Shown: positions 22,789 to 30,881 of the stretch, piece by piece | How positions within the stretch are numbered: the stretch's first letter is position 1 | Layout of the letters: each line of letters opens with the position of its first letter | Source of the DNA: Limnobacter alexandrii | GTDB taxonomy: Bacteria; Pseudomonadota; Gammaproteobacteria; Burkholderiales; Burkholderiaceae_B | Direction of reading: 5' to 3' | Length of the DNA: 64,000 nt | Assembly (NCBI RefSeq): GCF_005871185.1 | Contig: NZ_SWKN01000008.1 | Coordinates: 124,001-188,000, forward strand | Translations under genes and position numbers: made by a program | Notes under the pieces: model-generated | What the model saw: the letters and a program-made list of their open reading frames with translations, nothing else | What the model was told of the DNA's origin: nothing | Databases searched by the model: none

Positions 22789-23598
22789 ATGGGCAGTGAA
22801 CTGGAACAAACTTTAAGACATGCCGCTTTGCAGGCTTTGGTGTGTAAAAACGCCGTGGAAAAGGTGCGTCTGGTTTTGGCGATTGATGAAAGCCTGCCAA
22901 TTGGCAGTGAAGCGGAGTTTTCGCCGGGTGTGGGTCGTCCAGACAAGCCGGAATTGGTTCACCCTGCACGGGTGCCCACACGCAAAGTCAGCCAGCCGGT
23001 GGGGCGGGGCATGTTGCTGCACTCACTGGCGCACATTGAGTTCAATGCAATCAATTTGGCGCTCGACCTTCTGGTTCGGTTTTCCTCCATGCCTGATCAG
23101 TTTTATCTGGATTGGTTGAAGGTGGCCAAGGAGGAGGCCTACCACCACACCTTGCTGTGCGACCGATTGGCTGCCTATGGTTTGACTTATGGCGACTACC
23201 CTGCGCATGACGGCTTGTGGCAAATGGCCGAAAAAACCAAACACAGCCTTTTGGCCCGGCTTGCCTTGGTGCCGCGGCTTCTGGAAGCGCGCGGGTTGGA
23301 TGTATCGCCCGCCATACGCGAGAAATTGGCTGCAGCTGGCGACTCCGAGAGTGCCGAAGTGCTGGACATTATTTTGCGTGATGAAATTGGGCATGTGGCC
23401 ATTGGCAACCGCTGGTTCAATGAAGTGTGTAACAATGAATTGCGCGATCCCATTGAAGCGTTCGAGCATTGCTTGCGAGAGTACACCGCTCCCCAGCCTC
23501 GTTCACCTTTCAATTTCAAGGCTCGTGCCCAAGCCGGTTTTTCTGAAGAAGAATTGGCCTGGTTGATGCAAGTTGAATTGGAGCAATCGGCCCAATAA
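22789..23598 (+). CDS. DUF455 family ferritin-like protein
   Basis: A 269-residue protein that I place in the DUF455 family, a ferritin-like four-helix group possibly holding a di-iron centre. Candidate ligands are the glutamates and histidines in HIEFNAINLALD, KEEAYHHTLLCDRLAAYG and DEIGHVAIGNRWFNE, arranged as in other di-iron carboxylate proteins. The function is unknown; distant resemblance to the tRNA hydroxylase MiaE is a family-level remark only. The ATG at 22789 is chosen because it gives normal family length; the open frame upstream overlaps the divergent gene. It starts a plus-strand run with PHP and YciO genes. Confidence 0.85.
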   Translation: MGSELEQTLRHAALQALVCKNAVEKVRLVLAIDESLPIGSEAEFSPGVGRPDKPELVHPARVPTRKVSQPVGRGMLLHSLAHIEFNAINLALDLLVRFSSMPDQFYLDWLKVAKEEAYHHTLLCDRLAAYGLTYGDYPAHDGLWQMAEKTKHSLLARLALVPRLLEARGLDVSPAIREKLAAAGDSESAEVLDIILRDEIGHVAIGNRWFNEVCNNELRDPIEAFEHCLREYTAPQPRSPFNFKARAQAGFSEEELAWLMQVELEQSAQ

Positions 23599-23613
23599 GC
23601 GGATTGCAAAGGT

Positions 23614-24513
23614 ATGAGTACAGCAGCACCACTTTTAGCAAACAAACTGGACTGGAACGACCCGCACTTGATCAATGCAGATTTGCATTGCCATTCCACT
23701 GTGTCGGACGGCACCCTGGCGCCTGAGGAGCTTGCCGCGCGTGCAGCCGCCAATGGCGTGCAAATTTGGTCTTTGACCGACCACGACGAAGTGGGTGGTT
23801 TGGCCCGTGCAGCCAAGGCGGCTGCCGAGCACAATATGATTTTCATCCCCGGTGTTGAAATTTCGGTGACCTGGTCTGCAGTAACCCTGCACATTGTGGG
23901 TTTGAATGTTGACTACGAGAATTCACCGCTTGAAAAGGGTTTGGCCAGTGTGCGCCACGGGCGAACCGAGCGGGCCATGGAAATGTCGCGACAGCTGGAA
24001 AAGGTGGGTATTGAGGGTGTGTACGAAGGTGCGCTGAAGTATGTGGGCAACCCCAACCTGATCAGCCGAACTCACTTTGCCCGCTGTTTGGTCGAGCGCA
24101 AGGTGTGTACCGATATTCGTGAAGTGTTCGAACGTTTCCTGACCCCTGGCAAGCCGGGTTATGTGCCCCATGAATGGGCCAGTTTGAAGCAGGCAGTGGA
24201 CTGGATTCTGGATTCAAACGGTTTGCCGGTGATTGCACACCCGGGTCGCTACGATTTGAACCCCATGCAGATGGATGAACTGGTTGAGCAGTTTGTGAAA
24301 ATGGGTGGTGTTGGAATTGAGGTGGTTACAGGAAGCCACACCACGGACCAGTACGCCACCTATGCGCGCAAATCGGTTCGATCCGGGCTGAAGGCTTCGC
24401 GTGGATCGGATTTTCACGGTCCCACTGAATCCAGGGTTAATTTGGGTGAATTGCCCCGGCTGCCCGATGGTTGCGTGCCAATCTGGGATAATTGGGGCAA
24501 GTTGTTCAGCTAA
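23614..24513 (+). CDS. PHP domain phosphoesterase (3',5'-nucleoside bisphosphate phosphatase / RNase AM type)
   Basis: A 299-residue PHP-domain protein of the YciV/TrpH family, whose members remove phosphate from 3',5'-nucleoside bisphosphates and trim RNA 5' ends. The four PHP metal motifs are visible: DLHCHSTVSDGTL, SLTDHDEVGG with PGVEISV, IAHPGRY and GSDFHGPTE. The cytoplasmic location is inferred from the lack of a signal peptide. In many Betaproteobacteria, as here, it is followed by a YciO-type gene and a site-2 protease gene, and the spacing indicates an operon. Confidence 0.9.
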   Translation: MSTAAPLLANKLDWNDPHLINADLHCHSTVSDGTLAPEELAARAAANGVQIWSLTDHDEVGGLARAAKAAAEHNMIFIPGVEISVTWSAVTLHIVGLNVDYENSPLEKGLASVRHGRTERAMEMSRQLEKVGIEGVYEGALKYVGNPNLISRTHFARCLVERKVCTDIREVFERFLTPGKPGYVPHEWASLKQAVDWILDSNGLPVIAHPGRYDLNPMQMDELVEQFVKMGGVGIEVVTGSHTTDQYATYARKSVRSGLKASRGSDFHGPTESRVNLGELPRLPDGCVPIWDNWGKLFS

Positions 24514-24524
24514 CAGGATCCCCA

Positions 24525-25181
24525 TTGGCGCAGTTATTCAACGTACATCCTCAAAATCCGCAATCGCGTTTGTGCAAGCAGGCCGCTGACCTGATCAATT
24601 CTGGAGGCATTGCCGCCATTCCCACAGACAGTTGCTATGCGCTTGTTTGTCACCTGGATGATAAAAACGCAGTAGAGCGTTTGCGCAGGCTGAAAGGGAT
24701 TTCCGAGAAGCAGCACTTGGCCTTGCTGTGCAAGGACTTGAGTGAACTGGGCAGCTACGCCAAGGTGAACAATGTTCAATACCGTTTGTTGAAATCGGTT
24801 TTTCCCGGGCCTTACACCTTCATTCTTGAAGCCACAAAGGAAGTACCCAAGCGGGTTTCGCACCCATCCAAGAAATCCATTGGTTTGCGTGTGCCGGCCC
24901 ATGCCGTGGTGCAAGGTTTGCTCGAACACATTGAAGGTGCCTTGATTGCCACAACGCTGCAGTTGCCTGGCATGGAAGAGCCAGCACGCAGCGGTTGGGA
25001 GGCCCAAGAGGCTGTGGGCAATGATGTGGATTTGATTGTGGACGACGGCGAGTACTGCGGTGCATTTCCCACCACAGTGATTGACTGGACCGCCGAAGAA
25101 CCCGTGGTTGTGCGCATTGGTGCAGGGCCATTGACCGGCTCACTTGAACCAGTGAACGTTGAAGAACAGGAAGAGCTGTGA
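24525..25181 (+). CDS. YciO/Sua5/YrdC family protein (L-threonylcarbamoyladenylate synthase-like)
   Basis: A 218-residue protein of the Sua5/YrdC/YciO family. The TTG at 24525, with AGGA six bases upstream, gives MAQLFNVHPQNPQSRL, the usual YciO beginning. The nucleotide-binding core is seen in IPTDSCYALVCHL, KGISEKQHLALLC and FPGPYTFILEA. Family members of the Sua5/YrdC branch make threonylcarbamoyl-AMP for tRNA t6A; the YciO branch has poorly defined activity, and this sequence looks closer to YciO. The stop overlaps the next gene's start region. Confidence 0.88.
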   Translation: MAQLFNVHPQNPQSRLCKQAADLINSGGIAAIPTDSCYALVCHLDDKNAVERLRRLKGISEKQHLALLCKDLSELGSYAKVNNVQYRLLKSVFPGPYTFILEATKEVPKRVSHPSKKSIGLRVPAHAVVQGLLEHIEGALIATTLQLPGMEEPARSGWEAQEAVGNDVDLIVDDGEYCGAFPTTVIDWTAEEPVVVRIGAGPLTGSLEPVNVEEQEEL

Positions 25182-25837
25182 TGGATGCAAGCATTATTCA
25201 AACCATTGCGGTGTACGCCTTGCCGGTGTTGTTTGCAATTACCCTGCATGAGGCAGCGCACGGTTATGTGGCGCGCATGTACGGAGACAACACGGCGATG
25301 TACGCAGGCAGAATCACCTTGAACCCGATCAAGCACATAGACCCAGTGGGAACGATACTGGTGCCAATCGCAATTTTGGTTTCGTCAAGCCTGATGGGGG
25401 TTGGCGCCTTTTTGTTTGGCTGGGCCAAGCCTGTGCCCGTGAATTTTGGTAACTTGCGCGACCCGAAAAAAGACATTCGTTTTGTTGCCTTTGCCGGGCC
25501 TGGTGCCAATTTCGTCATGGCTTTGATGTGGGCGCTTAGCCTGAAGTTGCAAATTGTCACCGGATTGAACGAGCCCTTTTTCGCCGAGATGGCCAAGGCA
25601 GGCATTGTGGTGAACCTGGTGTTGGCTGCCTTGAACCTTCTGCCGATTTTGCCGCTGGATGGCGGTCGAATTCTGTTCAGCTTCCTGCCAAGTTCTGCAG
25701 CCTACAGTTTCAGCCGCACCGAGCCCTATGGCATGATCGTGCTCATTGCACTCCTGATGTTGGGTATCTTGCCCATATTCATTCAGCCCATTGTTAGCGC
25801 CGGGTTGAGCGTGCTAACCCTTTTGTTTAATTTCTAA
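25181..25837 (+). CDS. Site-2 protease family membrane metallopeptidase
   Basis: A 218-residue integral membrane protein of the site-2 protease (M50) family. The zinc motif HExxH appears as LHEAAHGYVARMYGD near residue 24, and the third ligand region as LNLLPILPLDGGRILF near residue 150. The NPxKHIDPVGT segment is typical of the small bacterial members. About five hydrophobic helices can be read. No PDZ domain is present, unlike RseP. Substrate unknown. A GTG directly in front (25178) is an equally possible start that would overlap the YciO stop. Its place between the YciO gene and trpS is conserved in related bacteria. Confidence 0.9.
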   Translation: MDASIIQTIAVYALPVLFAITLHEAAHGYVARMYGDNTAMYAGRITLNPIKHIDPVGTILVPIAILVSSSLMGVGAFLFGWAKPVPVNFGNLRDPKKDIRFVAFAGPGANFVMALMWALSLKLQIVTGLNEPFFAEMAKAGIVVNLVLAALNLLPILPLDGGRILFSFLPSSAAYSFSRTEPYGMIVLIALLMLGILPIFIQPIVSAGLSVLTLLFNF

Positions 25838-25843
25838 GTCACC

Positions 25844-26881
25844 ATGTTTGCTGAACGCGTATTGTCGGGCATGCGCCCAACCGGTTTGTTACACCTTGGC
25901 CATTACCACGGTGTGTTGAAAAACTGGGTGAAACTTCAAGACGAGTTTCCCTGCCTGTTTTTTGTCGCCGATTGGCATGCGCTGACCACGCACTACGAAA
26001 CCCCCGAAGTGATCAAGGAAAACGTGTGGGACATGGTGGTTGACTGGTTGGCTGCCGGGGTTGATCCCGAGAAGGCCACTCTGTTTGTTCAGTCCAAAGT
26101 GCCCGAGCATGCCGAACTGCATTTGCTGCTCTCGATGAACACGCCATTGAGCTGGCTTGAACGCGTGCCCACTTACAAAGACCAGCAGGAAAAGCTCAGC
26201 GACAAAGACCTGGCCACCTACGGCTTTTTGGGCTACCCATTGCTGCAATCGGCCGACATTCTCATCTACCGCGCAACACAAGTGCCCGTGGGTGAAGACC
26301 AGGTGCCGCACATTGAGCTGACTCGAGAAATTGCGCGGCGTTTCAACCACTTTTACAGCAAGGAAAAGTTGCTGGATGCAAAGGGTGCCGAAATTGGTCG
26401 CAAGCCGATTTTGCTGGAACCCAAGGCCTTGTTGACCGAAGCCAGCAAAATGCCGGGTCTTGATGGCATGAAAATGTCCAAGAGCTACCAGAACACCTTG
26501 GCCTTGCGCGAAACACCCGAGAATATTTCCCAGAAAGTGCGAAAAATGCCCACAGACCCGGCCAGAGTGCGCCGCACCGACCCGGGCGATCCTGCCAAGT
26601 GCCCGGTGTGGCAGTTGCACGAAGTGTATTCTGACGCCAGCACCAAGCAGTGGGTGCAAGAAGGTTGCAAATCGGCCGGCATTGGTTGTATTCAGTGTAA
26701 AGAACCAGTTATTCAAGCGGTGACTGACGAGTTGGCGCCCATGCGCGAACGCGCAGCGATGTACACCGAGAACCCGACGCTGGTGCGCAAAATAATCAGT
26801 GAGGGTTGTGAGCGCGCGCGTGCCATGGCCAACGACACCATGCAGGATGTGCGCAAGCACATGGGTCTGGATTATTCCTGA
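25844..26881 (+). CDS. trpS: Tryptophan--tRNA ligase with four-cysteine cluster motif
   Basis: Class I tryptophanyl-tRNA synthetase, 345 residues. The ATP-binding signature is GMRPTGLLHLGHYHG (HIGH-type, residues 9-23), and the KMSKS loop lies at residues 210-214. Four cysteines, C253, C275, C282 and C285, form C-x21-C-x6-C-x2-C, very close to the [4Fe-4S] motif known from Thermotoga maritima TrpRS (C-x22-C-x6-C-x2-C), which affects anticodon recognition. It starts six bases after the protease gene, and a methyltransferase gene follows after one base. Confidence 0.95.
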   Translation: MFAERVLSGMRPTGLLHLGHYHGVLKNWVKLQDEFPCLFFVADWHALTTHYETPEVIKENVWDMVVDWLAAGVDPEKATLFVQSKVPEHAELHLLLSMNTPLSWLERVPTYKDQQEKLSDKDLATYGFLGYPLLQSADILIYRATQVPVGEDQVPHIELTREIARRFNHFYSKEKLLDAKGAEIGRKPILLEPKALLTEASKMPGLDGMKMSKSYQNTLALRETPENISQKVRKMPTDPARVRRTDPGDPAKCPVWQLHEVYSDASTKQWVQEGCKSAGIGCIQCKEPVIQAVTDELAPMRERAAMYTENPTLVRKIISEGCERARAMANDTMQDVRKHMGLDYS

Positions 26882-26882
26882 A

Positions 26883-27470
26883 ATGAGTGAACCTCACGCT
26901 AACCCTGCCATGGCACCTTCGCCATGGGTGCGCCTTTGCCTGGGAAGTCTTCTTGAATCGGGCTTGGTCAAGCCTGGTGCAAGAGCACTCGACCTTGCCT
27001 GTGGCGGTGGACGACATGCGTTGTATTTGGCCAGTCTGGGCTACATGGTGCATGCGGTCGATAAACATTTGCCCGATACCGATTGGCCCGCGAATGTGGA
27101 TTTTGAGGTGATGGACCTGGAGCAGGTCGACTGGCCCCTGGCTGGGCAGCTATATGACTTGATCGTGGTGACCAACTACCTGCATCGCCCCCATTTTGAG
27201 AACCTTTTGGGTAACTTGAAGTCTGAAAATGCAGTGCTGGTTTACGAAACCTTTATGGACGGGAATGCGCAATTCGGTTCGCCACGCAGCCCACAGTTTT
27301 TGCTGCAGCCGGGCGAGTTGCTTTCCCGCATGTCTGCATTGAATATTCTGCGATTTGAACAAGGGCTGCGAAGCGTTCCAAGCCCTGCAATGATTCAACG
27401 GGCCATGGGCATTACAGGCGCTTGGTCTGAGATACAATCTGGAACAATAACACTCACTCAAAGGGACTAA
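26883..27470 (+). CDS. Class I SAM-dependent methyltransferase
   Basis: A 195-residue putative methyltransferase. The SAM-binding motif I is ALDLACGGGRHALYLA near residue 38, followed by an acidic residue at the end of the second strand (HAVDKH) and YDLIVVTNYLHRP as motif II. It resembles TehB/Tellurite-resistance-type and UbiE-like small methyltransferases, but the substrate cannot be inferred. The ATG at 26883 follows the trpS stop by one base, which supports this start over the longer open frame upstream. dapA begins immediately after its stop. Confidence 0.85.
   Translation: MSEPHANPAMAPSPWVRLCLGSLLESGLVKPGARALDLACGGGRHALYLASLGYMVHAVDKHLPDTDWPANVDFEVMDLEQVDWPLAGQLYDLIVVTNYLHRPHFENLLGNLKSENAVLVYETFMDGNAQFGSPRSPQFLLQPGELLSRMSALNILRFEQGLRSVPSPAMIQRAMGITGAWSEIQSGTITLTQRD
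27410..27438 (+). promoter_or_regulatory. Possible dapA promoter
   Basis: A good -10 box TACAAT lies at 27433-27438 inside the end of the methyltransferase gene, 32 bases before the dapA start. The -35 region (about 27410-27416, GCATTAC) is weak. It could give dapA-bamC their own transcript. Confidence 0.3.
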
Positions 27471-28349
27471 ATGATCACTGGCAGCATTGTCGCGATTGTT
27501 TCGCCGATGTTTGAAGACGGGTCGCTGGACTATGACAGCTACCGTCAGCTCATTGATTGGCATATTGAACAAGGCACCGACTCGATTGTGGCGGTAGGAA
27601 CCACTGGCGAATCGCCCACTGTGGATGTGGAAGAGCACGGGGAATTGATCCGTGTGGCGGTTGAGCAAGCTGCTGGACGCATACCAATTATTGCGGGTAC
27701 TGGTGGCAATTCAACCACCGAGGCCATCGAACTGACCGAGTTTGCGCGCAAGGTGGGTGCTGCTGCCAGCTTGCAGGTGGTACCGTACTACAACAAACCA
27801 ACCCAGGAAGGCATTTACCTGCACATGCGCAAGGTGGCCGAAGCTGTTGATTTGCCGGTAATTTTGTACAACGTGCCCGGCCGCACGGTGGCCGACATGG
27901 CACATTCCACGGTGGTTCGCTTAAGCCAGGTGGATAACATCGTAGGTATCAAGGAGGCCACTGGCAATCTTGAACGTGGTGCCTGGTTGATTCGCGACAC
28001 CGCGCCCGATTTCGCCGTGTACAGTGGAGACGACCCCACAGCAGTTAATTTGATGCTGATGGGCGGGAAAGGCAATATTTCGGTGACAGCCAACGTTGCC
28101 CCGAAGTTGATGCACGAGCTTTGTGCAGCGGCCATTGCAGGCGACGCGAAAACTGCACATGCCTTGAATTTGAGTTTGCTGGATTTGCACCAGGCCATGT
28201 TTGTACAGGCCAATCCAATTCCCGTGAAGTATGCATTGAGCAAAATGGGCAAAATGGCACCCGGCGTTCGTTTGCCTTTGACCCGACTGGAATCCAATTT
28301 TCACCAAACCGTGGACGCCGCCCTGCGTGCGCACCGGTTGATCGACTAA
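27471..28349 (+). CDS. dapA: 4-hydroxy-tetrahydrodipicolinate synthase
   Basis: DapA (292 residues) condenses pyruvate with aspartate semialdehyde in the lysine and diaminopimelate pathway. The pyruvate-binding GTTGES motif is near residue 43, the catalytic tyrosine is Y133 in ILYNVPGRT, and the Schiff-base lysine is K161 in VGIKEATG. The AAGGGA box sits just before the ATG, which directly follows the stop of the methyltransferase gene. The order dapA-bamC is widespread in Proteobacteria. Confidence 0.97.
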   Translation: MITGSIVAIVSPMFEDGSLDYDSYRQLIDWHIEQGTDSIVAVGTTGESPTVDVEEHGELIRVAVEQAAGRIPIIAGTGGNSTTEAIELTEFARKVGAAASLQVVPYYNKPTQEGIYLHMRKVAEAVDLPVILYNVPGRTVADMAHSTVVRLSQVDNIVGIKEATGNLERGAWLIRDTAPDFAVYSGDDPTAVNLMLMGGKGNISVTANVAPKLMHELCAAAIAGDAKTAHALNLSLLDLHQAMFVQANPIPVKYALSKMGKMAPGVRLPLTRLESNFHQTVDAALRAHRLID

Positions 28350-28373
28350 AGACGACTTAAGGCTGTGAAACAC

Positions 28374-29531
28374 ATGGAATTGAACAAGATGACCCCTTTC
28401 AAGCTGTTGCTGATTGCTGCGGCAGTATCCACTGCTGCAGGCTGTGCCTCCTACAAAGAGGCCGTGGAAGGACAGAAAACAGCATACCGCACCGCTGAAA
28501 AGCGTGAGCAGGGGCTTGAAGTGCCCCCCGACTTGACTGCGCAGTCGGCCGATGAGCAATTCCTGATTCCAGGCGAGTCAGGTTCCGGTTCCGTGTCTGC
28601 CTCGTCGTTCTACAGCGGAGGCGGTACTCGCCCAGCGGGTGCACGGGCTCAAGCGCAAGCCGAGCCTGTTTTGGTGTCTTCTGATGACGTGAAAATAAAA
28701 CGCGTGGGCAACCTGCGTTCTCTGGAAGTGAAAATGCCTCCGGAGCAACTGTGGCCCAAGCTTCGCGAATTCTGGAAAGACACTGGGTTCGAGTTGGCTG
28801 TAGATGATCCCAAAATTGGTTTGATGGAAACCAACTGGGCTGAAAACCGGGCAAACATTCCCTTGGATGGAATTCGCAAGGTTATCGGTACCGTGTTTGA
28901 TGGTTTGTATTCCAGCAACACCCGCGACCGTTACCGTACCCGGGTGGAGCCCATTGACGGTGGTGTTGAAATTTTCGTGACCCACCGTGGCATGGAAGAA
29001 AACTACACCGATCAGGCTCAATCCAACCTGGTGTGGATGAATCGCCCCTCTGATCCCGAACTTGAAGCCGAAATGCTGAATCGCCTGATGGCGAAGCTGA
29101 CAGGTGATGAGCAGGCTGCTGCTGCGGCTGGTCGTCCCGCCACCCAAGAGTTGATTTCAGTTCAGAAGAAACCGGATGGAACGTCGATCCTCTTGGCCGA
29201 AGATTTCCCGCTGGCCTGGCGCCGTGTGGGTTTCGGGCTTGATCGAGCTGGCTTTATCGTCGAAGACCGTGACCGCTCCAACGGCGTGTACTACGTGAAG
29301 TACACTCCCGATTCGGCCTCGGCTGAAGGCGAAAAGAAAGGTTTCTTCGGAAAAATTTTTGGTGGTGCCTCGGACGACAAGTCACTGAAGGCTGATCAAC
29401 GTTTCCAGGTGGTGGTTGCGCCTGAGGGCAACAAATCAACCTCGGTGAAGTTTACTTCCGAGCGTGGTGCGGCTGTTGATGCGGCAATTTCCGAAGAGGC
29501 TGCGACGAAGCTGGCCGGCAAACTTCGGTAA
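28374..29531 (+). CDS. bamC: Outer membrane protein assembly factor BamC
   Basis: BamC (NlpB/DapX), lipoprotein of the BAM complex that inserts beta-barrel proteins into the outer membrane; 385 residues from the chosen ATG. The signal peptide ends in the lipobox TAAGC (C24). The N-terminal unstructured segment contains PPDLTAQ, typical of BamC binding to BamD, and two helix-grip domains follow (around residues 100-220 and 255-385). Start candidates are GTG 28365, ATG 28374 and ATG 28389; the middle one has the best-placed AAGG box. It follows dapA, the usual neighbour. Confidence 0.92.
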   Translation: MELNKMTPFKLLLIAAAVSTAAGCASYKEAVEGQKTAYRTAEKREQGLEVPPDLTAQSADEQFLIPGESGSGSVSASSFYSGGGTRPAGARAQAQAEPVLVSSDDVKIKRVGNLRSLEVKMPPEQLWPKLREFWKDTGFELAVDDPKIGLMETNWAENRANIPLDGIRKVIGTVFDGLYSSNTRDRYRTRVEPIDGGVEIFVTHRGMEENYTDQAQSNLVWMNRPSDPELEAEMLNRLMAKLTGDEQAAAAAGRPATQELISVQKKPDGTSILLAEDFPLAWRRVGFGLDRAGFIVEDRDRSNGVYYVKYTPDSASAEGEKKGFFGKIFGGASDDKSLKADQRFQVVVAPEGNKSTSVKFTSERGAAVDAAISEEAATKLAGKLR

Positions 29532-29536
29532 TTGGT

Positions 29537-30355
29537 GTGCGTTTTGCAAGTTTGGGCAGTGGCAGTGAAGGCAATAGTTGGCTGTTCGAATGCAGGCTGA
29601 CTGAAAGGCCGACGCGCTTGATGGTGGATTGCGGTTTTGCTGTCAAGGAAACTGTGGGTCGCCTGGAGCGGGTCGGGCTTACCCCCGACGATGTGGATGC
29701 CATTGTGGTTACGCATGAGCACGGCGATCACATTGGTGGGGTTTTCAAGTTCAGTCGCAAATTTGGCACGCCCGTGTATCTGACGCACGGCACCTGGCGT
29801 GCAGCATTGCGATCAAAATTAAGCGACCAAGATTACTTGGAGTCGGGGCGGGTGGTGCTGATTGACAGCCATTCAACGTTCCAAGTGAAGAATCTCACCC
29901 TGCATCCCTTTCCTGTGCCCCATGACGCAGCCGAGCCCATTCAAATGTTGATTGAGTCGGGGTCAGGGTTTGTTACGGGCATTCTCACTGATTGTGGAAG
30001 TGCCACACCGCACCTGATCAGCATGTTGAACAGGGCTCATGCCCTGATTCTGGAATCCAACCACTGCCCTGAGATGTTGTCCAATTCGCCTTATCCGCCT
30101 AGCTTGAAAAAGCGGGTAGGAGGGGATTATGGTCACCTCAGCAACCAGGTGGCTTGCGATATTCTGCGAAAGCTTGATTCTGGAAATCTGCAGTTCGTGG
30201 TGGCCGCACATTTAAGCCAAACTACAAATTGTCCCAAGGTGGTTCAGCAAATGTGGGCTGAGGTTCTAACCCCACGTGGAATTGCATTTGACATTGCCTG
30301 CCAAGAGGCAGGCTTTGGCTGGACCAGCCTTGATTCAAGGCAAGTGGCAGCATAA
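29537..30355 (+). CDS. MBL-fold metallo-hydrolase (YycJ/WalJ-like)
   Basis: A 272-residue metallo-beta-lactamase-fold hydrolase. The opening MRFASLGSGSEGNSWL and the metal motif VTHEHGDHIGG (HxHxDH) define it; further ligands are expected in PVPHDA, LTDCG and AAHLS. The family includes B. subtilis YycJ/WalJ, implicated in DNA or cell-wall processes, but the substrate is unknown here. The start is GTG five bases after bamC, with no strong ribosome-binding box, so translation may depend on bamC. A strong terminator follows. Confidence 0.88.
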   Translation: MRFASLGSGSEGNSWLFECRLTERPTRLMVDCGFAVKETVGRLERVGLTPDDVDAIVVTHEHGDHIGGVFKFSRKFGTPVYLTHGTWRAALRSKLSDQDYLESGRVVLIDSHSTFQVKNLTLHPFPVPHDAAEPIQMLIESGSGFVTGILTDCGSATPHLISMLNRAHALILESNHCPEMLSNSPYPPSLKKRVGGDYGHLSNQVACDILRKLDSGNLQFVVAAHLSQTTNCPKVVQQMWAEVLTPRGIAFDIACQEAGFGWTSLDSRQVAA

Positions 30356-30387
30356 AAAAAGCCCCAAATTTTTATTTGGGGCTTTTT
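30355..30387. terminator. Bidirectional rho-independent terminator
   Basis: GCCCCAAAT / ATTTGGGGC (30361-30369 and 30374-30382) with loop TTTT is flanked by a run of A on the left and of T on the right. It serves the MBL gene (plus) and the convergent repeat lipoprotein gene (minus). Confidence 0.9.
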
Positions 30388-30418
30388 ACTTTCAATCGCT
30401 TTTACAAGCGAATTGAAT

Positions 30419-30643
30419 TTACTTCTTTTCTTCTTCAGCTGGAGCTGCTGCTGGCTCAGTAGCGGCTGGCTCAGTTGCTGCTGGCTCAGTTGCTGCTGGT
30501 TCTGTAGCCATTGGCTCAGCAGCGGCAGGAGCTTGCTCAGTTACTGCAGGCGCTGCTGGTTCAACAGGCGCTGCTTCTTCTTTCTTGCCACAAGCGGCCA
30601 ATGCTACTGCAAACAAAGATGCGATCAAAATTGAGTTTTTCAT
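30419..30643 (-). CDS. Small alanine/proline/glutamate-repeat lipoprotein
   Basis: A 74-residue predicted lipoprotein. The signal peptide MKNSILIASLFAVALAAC ends in lipobox LAAC (C18). The mature part is low complexity, with tandem ATEPA units, and ends EEEKK. The DNA beneath shows 15-base repeats (30450-30524). The ATG at 30643 has an AGGA box six bases upstream. No family function is known; such short Ala/Pro-rich lipoproteins may span the periplasm or coat the membrane, which is inference. It lies alone, convergent to the MBL gene. Confidence 0.75.
   Translation of the reverse strand: MKNSILIASLFAVALAACGKKEEAAPVEPAAPAVTEQAPAAAEPMATEPAATEPAATEPAATEPAAAPAEEEKK
30450..30524. repeat. Five 15-bp tandem units inside the lipoprotein gene
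   Basis: Consecutive units start at 30450, 30465, 30480, 30495 and 30510. The second and third are identical (GCTGGCTCAGTTGCT), the first differs at the end, and the last two are diverged. They encode the ATEPA protein repeats, and a 15-base period keeps the frame if the copy number changes. Confidence 0.85.
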
Positions 30644-30881
30644 GTTTATTCCTTTTGGGGTCACGAACTAGACGCCGATTCAAGCGTCTTTTTTAGAGCA
30701 AATAGGCTCACAAGAGAACCCAGAATCACCCATTTTCCTGCTGGGTGTTCAAGCACTCAAGCGGAAAACTCTGCAAATTCTAACGAATAGCCTGTCAAAT
30801 TCAAGTCATTGTTTCGACCTTATTTTCGAAGCAAAATTCTATTGACTTTGCCGAGTCGTTTCAAATTCTAAATGAAATTAA

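Noticed and set aside
25889-26860. A 323-codon minus-strand frame opposite trpS
   Set aside because: Antisense shadow with no motif; trpS is unambiguous.
30671-30694. A weak hairpin GACGC/GCGTC followed by T residues upstream of the repeat lipoprotein
   Set aside because: Only five base pairs, and no plus-strand transcript should reach it because a strong terminator lies just before.
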